A stretch of 64,000 bases of DNA from Vibrio sp. JPW-9-11-11 (GCF_013369335.1 NZ_SZQJ01000003.1:1-64000); one strand, 5' to 3'; shown: positions 48,556-59,013, numbered from the stretch's first letter. Numbers and translations: made by a program. Notes: generated from the letters alone by a model not told the origin.

Positions 48556-49037
48556 AAGAGTTCCCCGTTCGATGTTCTGTTAATATGTTGTAGTACGGTT
48601 CGCCAAAACCGTCTGATTGCGTAGTACCCAATCAATTTACCACACATTTTTATGATGGAACTGACAACGGGTTTTTCGTGATCTGTACCTTATAAATATA
48701 TCCCTCCAAGCACTTTTTGCGTGAACCTCATCAATTAATTGAGATGTAATTTAATGACAATTTATAAATGTCACGAATGTCAATAATTTTTAAAAGATCA
48801 AAGTCTCAATTAAAAAAGATTAAAAAATGAACCATGAGTGATCTGTGTCACTTTTTTGTTTTTGTATGGATTCAATGAATCTATAAATGTGACTTTGATC
48901 TTGTTGGTTGGTGTGGTGAATAGATGTTGTAAAGTGATGCGTATCACGCTTTGGTTTTTTGTGAAATGAAATGACACACTTTAAACGATATTGAGTAGAG
49001 TGACCAAAGGGCAGCAATGCTGCCCTGGTCGGTAGGA
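48556..49037 (-). promoter_or_regulatory. mtlA upstream regulatory region
   Basis: This 482-base spacer has no protein gene. It contains at least two clear CRP-type sites, AGTGATCTGTGTCACT (48837-48852) and AGTGATGCGTATCACG (48933-48948). Weaker half-sites lie near 48673 and 48888. This fits cAMP-CRP control of mannitol uptake. In V. cholerae an antisense RNA (MtlS) is made from the strand opposite the mtlA leader; I could not delimit such an RNA here. A stem-loop without T-run at 49002-49030 follows the TRAP gene. Confidence 0.6.
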
Positions 49038-50117
49038 TTAATTGGCGTCGAGGTAGGCTTTTGAAGAAATGTCCGTCCAAGCGCGAACTTTGGTCAAGTA
49101 GCGTTTTTGTGACTCGATGATCTCTTTTGCCAGTGGGTCTTTCGCTGCTTCTTCTTCAAGCAAGCTTGCTGTTGCCGCTTTCATCGCTTGCAATACTTGA
49201 GGTGGAAAGTTGCGAACTTTAATGTCTGGGTACTCAGCACTCATTGTTGCCCAGCTATTAGCGTTGGCATCGACTGCTTGGTTGTACATGTCAAAGGCAG
49301 CAACGCGGAAGGCGGTTTCCAAAATGGTTTGCAGATCTTTAGGTAGTGAATCCCACTTCTTCTTATTGACGAGGAATTGAGTTTCAGATCCCGGCTCGTG
49401 CCATGCGGTATAGTAGTAAGGCGCAATTTTTTGAAAGCCCATTCTCAAGTCAAACGCCGGCCCCACCCATTCTAGCGCGTCTATGGTGCCACGCTCTAGA
49501 GAGGTATAGAGCTCTCCAGGGGCGATATTAGTCGGAGCAGCGCCCACTTTGGCCATGACTTCACCGGCAAAACCTGGAATGCGGATTTTCAAGCCTTTTA
49601 AGTCTTCGATGGAGTTGATCTCCTTTTTAAACCAACCGCCCATTTGAATATCTGAGTTTCCGCCTGGAAACGATAGTAAATTATGCGGAGCGTAGACTCT
49701 CTCCATCAGTTCCATACCGCCACCACGATAGAACCATGCGTATTGTTCGGTAGAGATCATGCCAAATGGCATGGAAGAGAAATAGAGCGTATTAGGCACT
49801 TTGCCTTTCCAGTAATAGGAGCTTGAGTGACCAAGGTCATACTGGCCTGATTTGACCATATCAAAAATGCCCAGTGGCGCTTTGTGTTTATTGGCGGAAT
49901 CGATACGAATTTGTAGGCGTCCGTTGGACATTTCCTCTGCGAGTTGTGCCATGTTCTTGGTGGCATCACCGAGTATCGGGGTATTGGGGCCCCAAGTTTC
50001 CGCAAGTTTTAAGCGATACACTTTGTCTTCGGCAAAGCCTGAAAATGATGTTAACGCGAGTGAAAGGGTTAACGTTCCGGTGATGAGTGAGCGTATTTTT
50101 TGTTTTGAGGGCAGCAT
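49038..50117 (-). CDS. TRAP transporter solute-binding protein (DctP family), orphan
   Basis: The 359 residues begin with a signal peptide (LTLSLALTSFSGFAED, cleavage near residue 29). The DctP fold follows, with LKLAETWGPNTPILGDATKNMAQLAEEMSNGRLQIRID, LKGLKIRIPGFAGEVMAKVGA, the carboxylate-binding Arg region and GTIDALEWVGPAFD. TRAP systems need a small and a large membrane subunit (DctQ, DctM); neither is encoded in the adjacent sequence. It must work with a distant permease or as a sensor. The WVGP pattern recalls keto-acid-binding members, but the ligand is not certain. Confidence 0.88.
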   Translation of the reverse strand: MLPSKQKIRSLITGTLTLSLALTSFSGFAEDKVYRLKLAETWGPNTPILGDATKNMAQLAEEMSNGRLQIRIDSANKHKAPLGIFDMVKSGQYDLGHSSSYYWKGKVPNTLYFSSMPFGMISTEQYAWFYRGGGMELMERVYAPHNLLSFPGGNSDIQMGGWFKKEINSIEDLKGLKIRIPGFAGEVMAKVGAAPTNIAPGELYTSLERGTIDALEWVGPAFDLRMGFQKIAPYYYTAWHEPGSETQFLVNKKKWDSLPKDLQTILETAFRVAAFDMYNQAVDANANSWATMSAEYPDIKVRNFPPQVLQAMKAATASLLEEEAAKDPLAKEIIESQKRYLTKVRAWTDISSKAYLDAN

Positions 50118-50376
50118 AGAGAGGTGACTTCCTTATTGTTGTCTTGCTAAATCACACCTAGCATTTCTCCTGACTATTTTTTCGTCAATCTAATTTATCG
50201 CTAGCAATTGATCCCGATGCAGAGAGTGTTACTAATGACTTTGTATATAGTGGCGGTTTATGCTGCCATCTAGCCTAAGTTGTTAGCGGATTTGACGAGT
50301 CGCTACTCGGAATCAAGGACATAATCTTGATATAAAAAGTGCCGACTCGGTCACGTACGCGTCGTCGTTGCATAAG

Positions 50377-52140
50377 TCATTCAATACGCGAACGATGCTG
50401 ATCGAGATACTGCGTTGCTTGGCTTGCCCCCATATAACGGGCTAAGGTTTTAAACGGCACCTCTCTTAGATCGACCATGATCAAACCGTCTAGTGCATTA
50501 TTGAAATCGGGATCAACGTTAAAACACGCGAGTTTACCGTTGAGTGCTAGGTATTGTCTGAGTAAGACAGGGACGCTTTTTCCGTCGTCAATTCTTGCTA
50601 TCACGCGAGATAACAACTGCAAGTCCGCGAGTGCAGACAACATCGCTTGGTTCCATCTTGTTTCGGTTTCAGGTAAAGGATTGGATGGTGTAACAAACTC
50701 TGCTTTGTCGTTATCGTAGTGGTGCAAGGTCATGGTTTGCGCCAAAAGTTGACGAGTTTGCTCGCTGTAGTCGTTACTAATGCTTACTGGACCGAATAGA
50801 TGGGTATAGTCTGGATTGTTTGCCACGTAAGTCGCGATACCTTTCCATAGTAGCAGTAAGGGAGCCATGGATTTTTGGTACGCGTTGTCGATGACAGAGC
50901 GACCCATTTCGATGGATTTCCCCATGCTGTCGATAAATGGTTTTTGGTAGTTGAACAAGGTGCGTGAATAGAGGCCATCTATCCCATGTTTCGCCACAAT
51001 CTGATCGACGAGCCCTAAGCGGTAGGCGCCGACCAAGCGTTGATTGTCTCGGTCCCAAACAAATAACTGCAGGTAGTATCGGTCAAATCTATCAATATCT
51101 AGTGCGTTGCCTGTCCCTTCCCCCACTTGGCGAAAGTTAATTTCTCTCAGACGACCAATTTCGTGCATGATCGATGGAATGTGATCAGCGCTGGTGCAAT
51201 AAACGTCAAACTCACCACTGGACAAGAGTCGGTGCTGCTTAGGTAATTGACGAAGATCATCGAGATGATCTTGTAAAGGTAGCGATGGATCTACCGCAAC
51301 CAAGCGGTCGTTTTGGGTAGGCGACTTAGTGTTTCTGTTTTGAGGTGTTTGCAGTAAGTAGGTATTTAGGCGTAAGTAGTGGACGAGTTGTGTGTCGGTC
51401 AGCCCGTTGACTTCTTTGTACTTAATCGCTTGGCCAATGGATAACCCTATGGTGTGGTTAGCTTTGTTCAATAGCTCTCTGCCGAGCATCAAGGTGCGAA
51501 GTAGAGGATGAACTTTGCCGGCTAAATAGAAATGTTTTGAATTTTGTCCATCAATAAACATCGGCACTGTTGTGGCGCGTGATTTGCGAATTAGATGACT
51601 GACGGAACGACTCCACTCTTTGTCTTCAAGCCGAGCTGTACTCCCTTTGACCAGTTGCGATACTTCGCCAGCAGGAAACAGTAACAATAATCCGGCATTC
51701 TCTAGATGTTGCTGTGCCTGACGCAGCGCCTTTAAGTTTGCTCGTGGCGCGTCAGTGCCCTCAAATACATCGACACCGATAAATAGTTTGTCGAGTTCTG
51801 GCACGGTTTTGAGGTACTGGTTGGCCAGGATTTGGACATCGTTTCTTACATGCAACAGTAGCTCAGCTAAGATGACGCCCTCCACACACCCTAGCGGGTG
51901 ATTGGCAACGACGATCGTAGCACCTTGCTGTGGAACGGTGTTTACACAACCTTTGACGACTTGATAGTCGATACCAAGTACCTCCAGCGTATAGCGAAGA
52001 AAAGAATGGGTATCGCAATTGACGGGGCGTTGCGCATAGAACTTGTCGAGTTGGCTTAGTCCTGTCGCCCATTCGGTAAGGCTTTCGGCCACTCGAAGTG
52101 GTGTCTTGGTGGGTAAACGAAAAGGGCTGGATGCTGGCAT
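50377..52140 (-). CDS. olsF: Bifunctional ornithine-lipid synthase (OlsF-like)
   Basis: This predicted membrane-associated enzyme combines both acylations of ornithine-lipid synthesis. The 587 residues have an N-terminal PlsC-type acyltransferase (NHPLG near 95, then LLLFPAGEVSQLVKGS) and a C-terminal GNAT-like acyl-ACP N-acyltransferase domain (REINFRQVGEGTGNALDIDRFDRYYLQLFVWDRDNQRLVGAYRL, about 330-380). That is OlsA-like plus OlsB-like in one chain, the architecture of OlsF from Vibrio and Serratia. The Pho box upstream agrees with ornithine lipids replacing phospholipids when phosphate is scarce. Confidence 0.85.
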   Translation of the reverse strand: MPASSPFRLPTKTPLRVAESLTEWATGLSQLDKFYAQRPVNCDTHSFLRYTLEVLGIDYQVVKGCVNTVPQQGATIVVANHPLGCVEGVILAELLLHVRNDVQILANQYLKTVPELDKLFIGVDVFEGTDAPRANLKALRQAQQHLENAGLLLLFPAGEVSQLVKGSTARLEDKEWSRSVSHLIRKSRATTVPMFIDGQNSKHFYLAGKVHPLLRTLMLGRELLNKANHTIGLSIGQAIKYKEVNGLTDTQLVHYLRLNTYLLQTPQNRNTKSPTQNDRLVAVDPSLPLQDHLDDLRQLPKQHRLLSSGEFDVYCTSADHIPSIMHEIGRLREINFRQVGEGTGNALDIDRFDRYYLQLFVWDRDNQRLVGAYRLGLVDQIVAKHGIDGLYSRTLFNYQKPFIDSMGKSIEMGRSVIDNAYQKSMAPLLLLWKGIATYVANNPDYTHLFGPVSISNDYSEQTRQLLAQTMTLHHYDNDKAEFVTPSNPLPETETRWNQAMLSALADLQLLSRVIARIDDGKSVPVLLRQYLALNGKLACFNVDPDFNNALDGLIMVDLREVPFKTLARYMGASQATQYLDQHRSRIE

Positions 52141-52220
52141 GTTATCCTCAACAGATAGCGAATCTGTGCTGAGGATAGAAAAATCATATGACAGCGAGGC
52201 TGCAGTTCAATGAGGGATTG

Positions 52221-52249
52221 GTGACGCATCAGTGACACTTCAATGACAG
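52221..52249 (-). promoter_or_regulatory. Pho box upstream of olsF
   Basis: On the minus strand, TGTCA (52244-52248), TGTCA (52233-52237) and CGTCA (52222-52226) recur with an exact 11-base period, the signature of a PhoB site. The register continues through a degenerate CCTCA and reaches a further TGTCA at 52189-52193 next to a TATGAT hexamer. It lies about 80-110 bases upstream of the olsF start. Confidence 0.75.
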
Positions 52250-52475
52250 CCATTCGGTCGCCGAGTAAAACGAGCGGAGTGACTGCAATAATGATATTTT
52301 TATTAATCTAAAAAATATATTGCTCACAAAACATACTAAATTTACATCTCAATCGAAGTATTACTGGTAATGTCAAAGAGCGGGCAGAGTGTATAGAGTG
52401 AGAGCGTCAGACTTAAACCTAAACACGGTCAATTGCCTTCGTTTCGCTGTTCTGGATGGTCTCGTAGAGAGACAA

Positions 52476-52498
52476 ACGGGAACCTTAGGGTTCCCGTT
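52476..52498 (-). terminator. Terminator after ispB
   Basis: The stem ACGGGAACC / GGTTCCCGT with a short loop lies 36 bases past the ispB stop. The minus-strand tail is only weakly T-rich. Confidence 0.65.
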
Positions 52499-52533
52499 GC
52501 TGTATTTGCACTTTGTGTGAGTGTGCGTTCTGA

Positions 52534-53505
52534 CTAGCTGCTGCGATGCACCGACATGTGAGCGAGTGTAACCAGGGCTTGCTTGTAGGGGGATTCCGGC
52601 AGCACATGAAGCTCGGCAATCGCTTTATCTGCCTCTTGATACGCTTTTTGGCGGGTATATTCCAAAGACCCCGTTTGTTCCATGGCTGCGAGAATCTCGT
52701 TTAAGCGCTCCATGCCATTGGCTTTTTCAATCGCTTCGCGAATCATCTCATTTTGTGCTGCTGTTCCATGACGCATGGCATAGAGTAGAGGTAAGGTTGG
52801 TTTTCCTTCTGCGAGGTCGTCACCGACATTTTTCCCCATCTCATCGCCATCAGAGGTGTAGTCCATCACGTCGTCGATCAGTTGGAAGGCGGTGCCTAGA
52901 TATTTACCATAGTTTTGCAAAGCGACTTCGACTTCATCTGGGGCGTCGTTCAAAATGGCCCCTATTTGTGTCGCGGCTTCAAACAAGCGAGCGGTTTTCG
53001 AGTAGATGACCTGCATGTAACTCTCTTCTGTGGTGTTGGGATCGTTGCAGTTCATCAATTGTTGTACTTCACCCTCAGCGATAATGTTGACCGCGTCACT
53101 CATCAACTTAAGGATCCTTAATGATCCTAGCTCGGTCATCATCTGGAACGAGCGAGTGTAGATAAAGTCGCCGACTAATACGCTGGCTGCATTGCCAAAG
53201 GCGGCGTTGGCTGTTGCTTTACCGCGACGCATGTCTGATTCATCCACGACATCATCGTGCAACAAGGTTGCTGTGTGAATAAATTCAATAAAGGCAGCAG
53301 CCGTGGTATGCGCGTCGCCTTGGTAACCCAATGCTCGGGCCGAAAGTACAGCTAGGAGAGGGCGTATACGCTTACCTCCACCACTGACGATATAAAAACC
53401 AAGTTGGTTAATTAAAGAGACATCAGAGTTGAGCTGAGCATGAATTGTTTCGTTCACTTTTGCCATGTCATCGGCGGTGAGAGCTTGGATAGCTTTAAAA
53501 TCCAT
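52534..53505 (-). CDS. ispB: Octaprenyl diphosphate synthase
   Basis: IspB makes the C40 prenyl chain of ubiquinone and menaquinone. The 323 residues contain the first Asp-rich motif LLHDDVVDESDMRRG, GGGKRIRPLLAVLSA, the second Asp-rich motif QLIDDVMDYTSDGDEMGKNVGDDLAEGKPTLP and the C-terminal VTLAHMSVHRSS. The ATG at 53505 begins MDFKAIQALT like its homologues; 22 further in-frame codons upstream are not conserved. It is divergent from rplU, the usual arrangement. Confidence 0.96.
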   Translation of the reverse strand: MDFKAIQALTADDMAKVNETIHAQLNSDVSLINQLGFYIVSGGGKRIRPLLAVLSARALGYQGDAHTTAAAFIEFIHTATLLHDDVVDESDMRRGKATANAAFGNAASVLVGDFIYTRSFQMMTELGSLRILKLMSDAVNIIAEGEVQQLMNCNDPNTTEESYMQVIYSKTARLFEAATQIGAILNDAPDEVEVALQNYGKYLGTAFQLIDDVMDYTSDGDEMGKNVGDDLAEGKPTLPLLYAMRHGTAAQNEMIREAIEKANGMERLNEILAAMEQTGSLEYTRQKAYQEADKAIAELHVLPESPYKQALVTLAHMSVHRSS

Positions 53506-53662
53506 TGTAAATCCGGCTGAGGTTAGAACTTGTAAGGTATTCTTATCTACTTTAATTGCTGAATAATACACTAAAAAACGTTGATAAATACACGGTTAAA
53601 GGGCATCATCTCGGCACTTTTCATTGGCGATTAGCTTTTCGCCAATTTTTTCAAAATATGGC

Positions 53663-53691
53663 TTGTCATAGGTGCGAGCTTTCTGTAGAAT
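53663..53691 (+). promoter_or_regulatory. Promoter of rplU-rpmA
   Basis: TTGTCA (53663-53668) and TAGAAT (53686-53691) are separated by 17 bases, about 80 bases before the rplU start. Spacing and near-consensus hexamers fit a strong sigma-70 promoter. Confidence 0.65.
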
Positions 53692-53773
53692 CTGCGCCCT
53701 ATTGATGATTAGTTTAGCGCACACCCTTAGTGCTCAAAAAGCATACGGCTGTGCGGAAAAAGCGGAGTAAGAT

Positions 53774-54085
53774 ATGTACGCTGTTTTCCAATCTGGTGGT
53801 AAACAACACCGTGTAAGCGAAGGTCAAACTCTTCGTTTAGAGAAATTAGACGTTGAAACTGGTGCAACTGTTGAATTTGATAAAGTTCTTCTTGTTGCTA
53901 ACGGTGAAGACATTAAAGTTGGTGCTCCTCTTGTAGAGGGCGGCAAAGTGGTTGCAGAAGTGGTTCAACACGGTCGTGGCGATAAAGTAAAAATCGTTAA
54001 GTTCCGTCGTCGTAAGCACTCTCGCAAACAAGCTGGTCACCGTCAGTGGTTCACAGAAGTGAAAATCACTGGTATCAACGCTTAA
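53774..54085 (+). CDS. rplU: 50S ribosomal protein L21
   Basis: This large-subunit ribosomal protein has 103 residues and the full L21 pattern: [68 protein letters not shown]. It has a strong promoter and precedes rpmA by 20 bases. Confidence 0.98.
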   Translation: MYAVFQSGGKQHRVSEGQTLRLEKLDVETGATVEFDKVLLVANGEDIKVGAPLVEGGKVVAEVVQHGRGDKVKIVKFRRRKHSRKQAGHRQWFTEVKITGINA

Positions 54086-54105
54086 TCGATTAGGAGAGTT
54101 TAACA

Positions 54106-54363
54106 ATGGCACACAAAAAAGCTGGTGGTTCTACTCGTAACGGCCGCGATTCAGAAAGCAAACGTCTAGGTGTTAAGCGTTTCGGTGGTGAATCTGTACT
54201 TGCAGGTAACATCATTGTTCGTCAACGTGGTACTAAGTTCCACGCTGGTACTAACGTAGGTATTGGTAAAGACCACACTCTATTCGCTCTTACCGAAGGT
54301 AAAGTGAAGTTCGAAGTGAAAGGTCCTAAGAACCGTAAATTCGTTAGCATCGAAGCTGAGTAA
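54106..54363 (+). CDS. rpmA: 50S ribosomal protein L27
   Basis: The 85 residues begin [28 protein letters not shown], the N-terminal tail that reaches toward the peptidyl-transferase centre. [24 protein letters not shown] follows. It follows L21 and ends at a strong terminator. Confidence 0.98.
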   Translation: MAHKKAGGSTRNGRDSESKRLGVKRFGGESVLAGNIIVRQRGTKFHAGTNVGIGKDHTLFALTEGKVKFEVKGPKNRKFVSIEAE

Positions 54364-54409
54364 TTTAAGCAACCTTGCTTATTTACTGATTAGCTTTCAA
54401 GCTGAATTC

Positions 54410-54440
54410 AAAAGCCCTGCCGATTCGGCGGGGTTTTTTA
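54410..54440 (+). terminator. Terminator after rpmA
   Basis: The stem AAAAGCCCTGCCGA / TCGGCGGGGTTTTTT (small mismatches) ends in a T-run. obgE downstream therefore needs its own promoter; a TAGAAT hexamer at 54570-54575 is a candidate -10. Confidence 0.85.
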
Positions 54441-54656
54441 TTTCTCTTCAGTTTGTCGGCGGCAAGACAGAATAGATACTAAGGCACTTTGTAAAAAGTC
54501 CCTCATTATATATTCCTGAGTGGTAGAACGATCTAAGATCAAGGTGATCGATCTGAAAACGGAATCTGCTAGAATTTATATCATTCACTCCGCGACCAGC
54601 GGGGCTTGAGATGATATTTGCAACGCAGCTACTTGAGTAGCAATAGGGCGGAGTAA

Positions 54657-55832
<1,176 letters not shown>

Positions 55833-55850
55833 TCCTGAATAATATCCATA

Positions 55851-55877
55851 GCCGCAATGTCAATTGCGGCTTTTTTG
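55851..55877 (+). terminator. Terminator after obgE
   Basis: The stem GCCGCAAT / ATTGCGGC is followed by six T. Confidence 0.88.
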
Positions 55878-55947
55878 TGTCTAAATCAAATCATTGACCT
55901 ACAATTCGCAGCACAATAGTCGAATTCTAAAGGAGTAGGATAGAATT

Positions 55948-56715
55948 ATGGCATCCAAACAACGAGCGGTGTCTCGTTTGATAGCTCAAGCAGGGCAAAT
56001 GCTTTTGGCGCATGGGGCGGAGAGCACGTTAGTGGGGGACTTGATGCGTCGCTTTGGTATCGCAGCAGGTATGGACGAAGTGGAAGTGTCACTGTCGGCC
56101 AGTTCGCTGGTGGTGACCACTGTGTATCAAGAACATTGTATTACGACCGCTCGCCGTTGCCCCGACCGCGGCATTAATATGCGCGCGATTACCCAAGTGC
56201 AACGCATCTGTATCATGCTAGAGCGCGGCATTATCGACGCCAGCTTAGCTCAGCACAAACTTAATCAGATCAGCCCCGAACGCTACAACCGTTGGTTAGT
56301 GGTTATGATGATCGGTCTCTCTTGTGCTGCCTTTAGTCGCTTGGCTGGCGGTGATTGGACCGTATTTGGTATGACGTTCGTTGCATCGGCAGTGGGTATG
56401 GTGGTACGACAAGAGATAGGGCATCGCCACTTCAACCCATTGATGAACTTTGCAGCCACTGCGTTTGTTACCACGTTTATTTCTGCTCAAGCTGTCATTT
56501 ATCAGCTTGGTAATTCCCCTTCGTTGGTCATGGCGTCATCGGTACTGATGCTGGTGCCAGGTTTTCCCTTGATAAATTCAGTGGCCGATATGCTGAAAGG
56601 GTATATCAATATGGGCATCGCTCGTTTTGTAATGGCCAGTTTACTGACCTTAGCCACCAGTTTAGGCATAGTGGCTGCAATGAGCTTAGTCGGTGTTTGG
56701 GGGTGGGTCGCATGA
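55948..56715 (+). CDS. yjjP: ThrE-family exporter subunit, YjjP-like
   Basis: This 255-residue protein forms half of a two-part ThrE-type exporter. The N-terminal cytoplasmic region resembles the hydrolase-like part (LIAQAGQMLLAHGAESTLVGDLMRRFGIAAGMDEVEVSLSASSLVVTT). Five or so membrane helices follow, with MLVPGFPLINSVADMLKGYINMG. In E. coli YjjP and YjjB together export succinate. The stop overlaps the yjjB start (ATGA). Confidence 0.9.
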   Translation: MASKQRAVSRLIAQAGQMLLAHGAESTLVGDLMRRFGIAAGMDEVEVSLSASSLVVTTVYQEHCITTARRCPDRGINMRAITQVQRICIMLERGIIDASLAQHKLNQISPERYNRWLVVMMIGLSCAAFSRLAGGDWTVFGMTFVASAVGMVVRQEIGHRHFNPLMNFAATAFVTTFISAQAVIYQLGNSPSLVMASSVLMLVPGFPLINSVADMLKGYINMGIARFVMASLLTLATSLGIVAAMSLVGVWGWVA

Positions 56716-57185
56716 TAGATGGACAACTGTTACTCGGCCTGCTCAATGACATGCTATTTGCTGCGATTCCAGCTGTTGGGTTTGCTCTGGTGTTTAATGT
56801 GCCGCAAAAAGCACTGGTTTATTGCGCACTGGGCGGTGCCATTGGTCATGGTTCACGTTACCTGATGATGCACTTTGGCGTACCGATAGAATGGGCCACC
56901 TTCTTCGCGGCAATGATCGTGAGCATGGTCGGTATTCATTGGTCAGCACGCTTTTTGGCTCACCCAAAAGTGTTTACCGTTGCGGCGTTGATCCCTATGG
57001 TACCGGGCGTATTTGCGTTTAAAGCGATGATCGCACTGGTTGAGCTCAACCATCGCGGCTACAGCCCTGAGCTTGTGGCGATGTTGATGGAGAACTTTTT
57101 AAAAGCAATGTTTATTATTGCAGGACTTGCGGTTGGCTTAGCCATGCCAGGATTGCTATTCTATCGCCGAAAACCGATAGTTTAA
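56712..57185 (+). CDS. yjjB: ThrE-family exporter subunit, YjjB-like (DUF3815)
   Basis: The 157 residues contain four to five membrane helices and the ThrE_2/DUF3815 pattern (ALVFNVPQKALVYCALGGAIGHGSRYLMM; VAALIPMVPGVFAFKAMIALVEL). It starts within the last codons of yjjP, so the subunits are translationally coupled. Succinate export is inferred from the E. coli pair. Confidence 0.9.
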   Translation: MIDGQLLLGLLNDMLFAAIPAVGFALVFNVPQKALVYCALGGAIGHGSRYLMMHFGVPIEWATFFAAMIVSMVGIHWSARFLAHPKVFTVAALIPMVPGVFAFKAMIALVELNHRGYSPELVAMLMENFLKAMFIIAGLAVGLAMPGLLFYRRKPIV

Positions 57186-57203
57186 GGCGTTAGGAGTAAA
57201 GAG

Positions 57204-57695
57204 ATGATCATCAGTATGATCGCTGCGATGGCACAAGATCGTGTGATAGGTAAAGACAATCAGATGCCTTGGCATTTGCCCGCGGATTTTGCATGGTTTA
57301 AACGCTGCACACTCGGTAAGCCCGTTGTTATGGGGCGAAAAACCTATCAATCGATCGGTCGCCCATTACCAGGCAGGCACAATATCGTCATTAGTCGAGA
57401 CCGAGATTTACAGATTGAAGGCGTAACGACGGTCGCTTCGATTGATGAGGCATTGCAAGCGGCTGGTGAAGTCGAAGAAGTCATGGTTATTGGCGGTGGC
57501 ACGATTTATCAAGCATGCCTTCCCAAAGCTGACAAGCTGTATGTTACCTACATTGACGCTCAAGTGGATGGCGATACTCAGTTCCCCGCTTGGGGAGAGG
57601 AGTTTGTTGAACGTTATTCTGAACGTTATCGTGCCGACGATAAGAATGCGTATGACATGCAGTTCATGATTTTAGAAAAGAGTCGCCAGAACTAG
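57204..57695 (+). CDS. folA: Dihydrofolate reductase
   Basis: FolA reduces dihydrofolate to tetrahydrofolate with NADPH. The 163 residues contain MIISMIAAMAQDRVIGKDNQMPWHLPADFAWFK with the active-site Asp, VVMGRKTYQSIGRPLPGRHNIVISR and VIGGGTIYQ. The length is typical for chromosomal enzymes. It follows yjjB by 18 bases and is convergent with apaH. Confidence 0.97.
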   Translation: MIISMIAAMAQDRVIGKDNQMPWHLPADFAWFKRCTLGKPVVMGRKTYQSIGRPLPGRHNIVISRDRDLQIEGVTTVASIDEALQAAGEVEEVMVIGGGTIYQACLPKADKLYVTYIDAQVDGDTQFPAWGEEFVERYSERYRADDKNAYDMQFMILEKSRQN

Positions 57696-57705
57696 TTAAC
57701 GATAC

Positions 57706-57747
57706 GGAAACTAGAGTTGCTTTCTTAGCATTGCAGCTCTAGTTTCC
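57706..57747. terminator. Bidirectional terminator between folA and apaH
   Basis: The long stem GGAAACTAGAG / CTCTAGTTTCC encloses an inner TTGC..GCAG helix. It lies 10 bases after folA and just before the apaH stop on the other strand. Confidence 0.75.
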
Positions 57748-57755
57748 AAAGTCCT

Positions 57756-58559
57756 TTACAGGGCTTGTTGCGTGAAAAACACCTTATCTTCCCACCTGAG
57801 CATGGTGAGGCTTCCCCCCCAAACACATCCGGTATCAAGACCGATCACTTTCTTGCCTTGATAACCTTCCAGCGCCGCCCAATGACCGAAAATTACCGTC
57901 TTTTTTAGTTTTTCTCGCTGTTTGACTTCAAACCAGGGAACCAGCTCATCACTGTTGGTTTGACTAGGAGGAAGTTTACACGCCATATCTAGACGCCCGT
58001 CTGGGTAACAAAAACGCATGCGAGTAAAAGCATTGATAATATAACGATATCGCTCAATGCCTTGCAGAGAGTCGCACCAATAGTCGGGTTGATTGGAATA
58101 CATGTTCTCAATCAGCCAGCGCCACTCTTTACTGTGTAATATCGCTTCGACTTCTCGTGCCGCACAACGTGCTTGTTTTAATGTCCATTGAGGCGAAATA
58201 CCCGCATGACACATCACAAATTCATCATGCTCGGCAAGGAGAGGTTGCTTTCTAAGCCACTTGAGGAGTGCCTTTTTGTCTTCCGCTTGCAAGATTGGGA
58301 TAGTTCTGTCTTTATCTTTGGCTTTAAATAGTCCTAGCGAAACGGCTAATAGGTGTAGGTCGTGATTACCGAGAACGACTTGGACATTCTCGCCGAGCGA
58401 TTTTAGATAGCGCAGGACTTCGAGTGATTTTGGGCCTCTGGCAACCAAATCTCCTGCGACCCATAAAGTGTCGGGTCCTGGTTGGAAGTTAACTTTATCG
58501 AGGAGTAACAGCAGTTCATCAAGGCAACCTTGTAGATCACCAACAATATATGTGGCCAC
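57756..58559 (-). CDS. apaH: Diadenosine tetraphosphatase
   Basis: ApaH splits Ap4A symmetrically into two ADP and also decaps Np4-RNA. The 267 residues show the metallophosphatase motifs GDLQGC, GDLVARGP, LGNHDLHLLAV and, near the C-terminus, FGHWAALEG and GLDTGCVWGG. It is the last gene of the lptD-surA-pdxA-rsmA-apaG-apaH group. Confidence 0.97.
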   Translation of the reverse strand: MATYIVGDLQGCLDELLLLLDKVNFQPGPDTLWVAGDLVARGPKSLEVLRYLKSLGENVQVVLGNHDLHLLAVSLGLFKAKDKDRTIPILQAEDKKALLKWLRKQPLLAEHDEFVMCHAGISPQWTLKQARCAAREVEAILHSKEWRWLIENMYSNQPDYWCDSLQGIERYRYIINAFTRMRFCYPDGRLDMACKLPPSQTNSDELVPWFEVKQREKLKKTVIFGHWAALEGYQGKKVIGLDTGCVWGGSLTMLRWEDKVFFTQQAL

Positions 58560-58568
58560 AGAGCGTAC

Positions 58569-58946
58569 CTAATTGAGTATATGGGGAATAGCGAGTCTAA
58601 ATGGGTCAATCTCAGCGACGAACTCTTGGCCTTCGGCATCGTGCATCATGTATTGGCCTTGCATCACACCCACGGGAGTTTCAATCACTGTACCGCTGTT
58701 GTACGTGTATTCATCATTCGCTCCAATCACAGGTTGCTCACCAACGACGCCTTCTCCCTCGACGGTCATCTGCTTGCCATTTGCATCGGTAATTAACCAG
58801 CGGCGACTGATCAATTGGACAGGTTGCTGGCTGAGGTTTTTTATCGTGATGATGTAAGCGAAAACAAAGCGTTTGGCATCTGGGTGGGACTGGTCGGCGA
58901 TATATTTACTATGCACTTGGACTTTTATACAAGGGGTAGCTTCCAT
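58569..58946 (-). CDS. apaG: ApaG (CorD) protein
   Basis: This small beta-sandwich protein is linked genetically to Co2+ resistance and Mg2+ efflux; its biochemical role is unclear. The 125 residues contain [70 protein letters not shown]. The ATG at 58946 (AGGAG site) is preferred over a longer hydrophobic extension. Confidence 0.95.
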   Translation of the reverse strand: MEATPCIKVQVHSKYIADQSHPDAKRFVFAYIITIKNLSQQPVQLISRRWLITDANGKQMTVEGEGVVGEQPVIGANDEYTYNSGTVIETPVGVMQGQYMMHDAEGQEFVAEIDPFRLAIPHILN

Positions 58947-59013
58947 GTAAACTCCTAAAAAAGTCAAAAAGGTGACAAGCCATAGACTTACCACCTTTTG
59001 ATTCTAGCTTAAC

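Larger units (their letters stand above)
52141..52533. other. olsF-ispB intergenic region
   Basis: This 393-base spacer has no gene. It contains the Pho box (52221-52249), a TATGAT -10-like hexamer for olsF (52183-52188, minus strand) and the ispB terminator (52476-52498). The A/T-rich middle (about 52290-52400) shows nothing I recognise. Confidence 0.65.
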
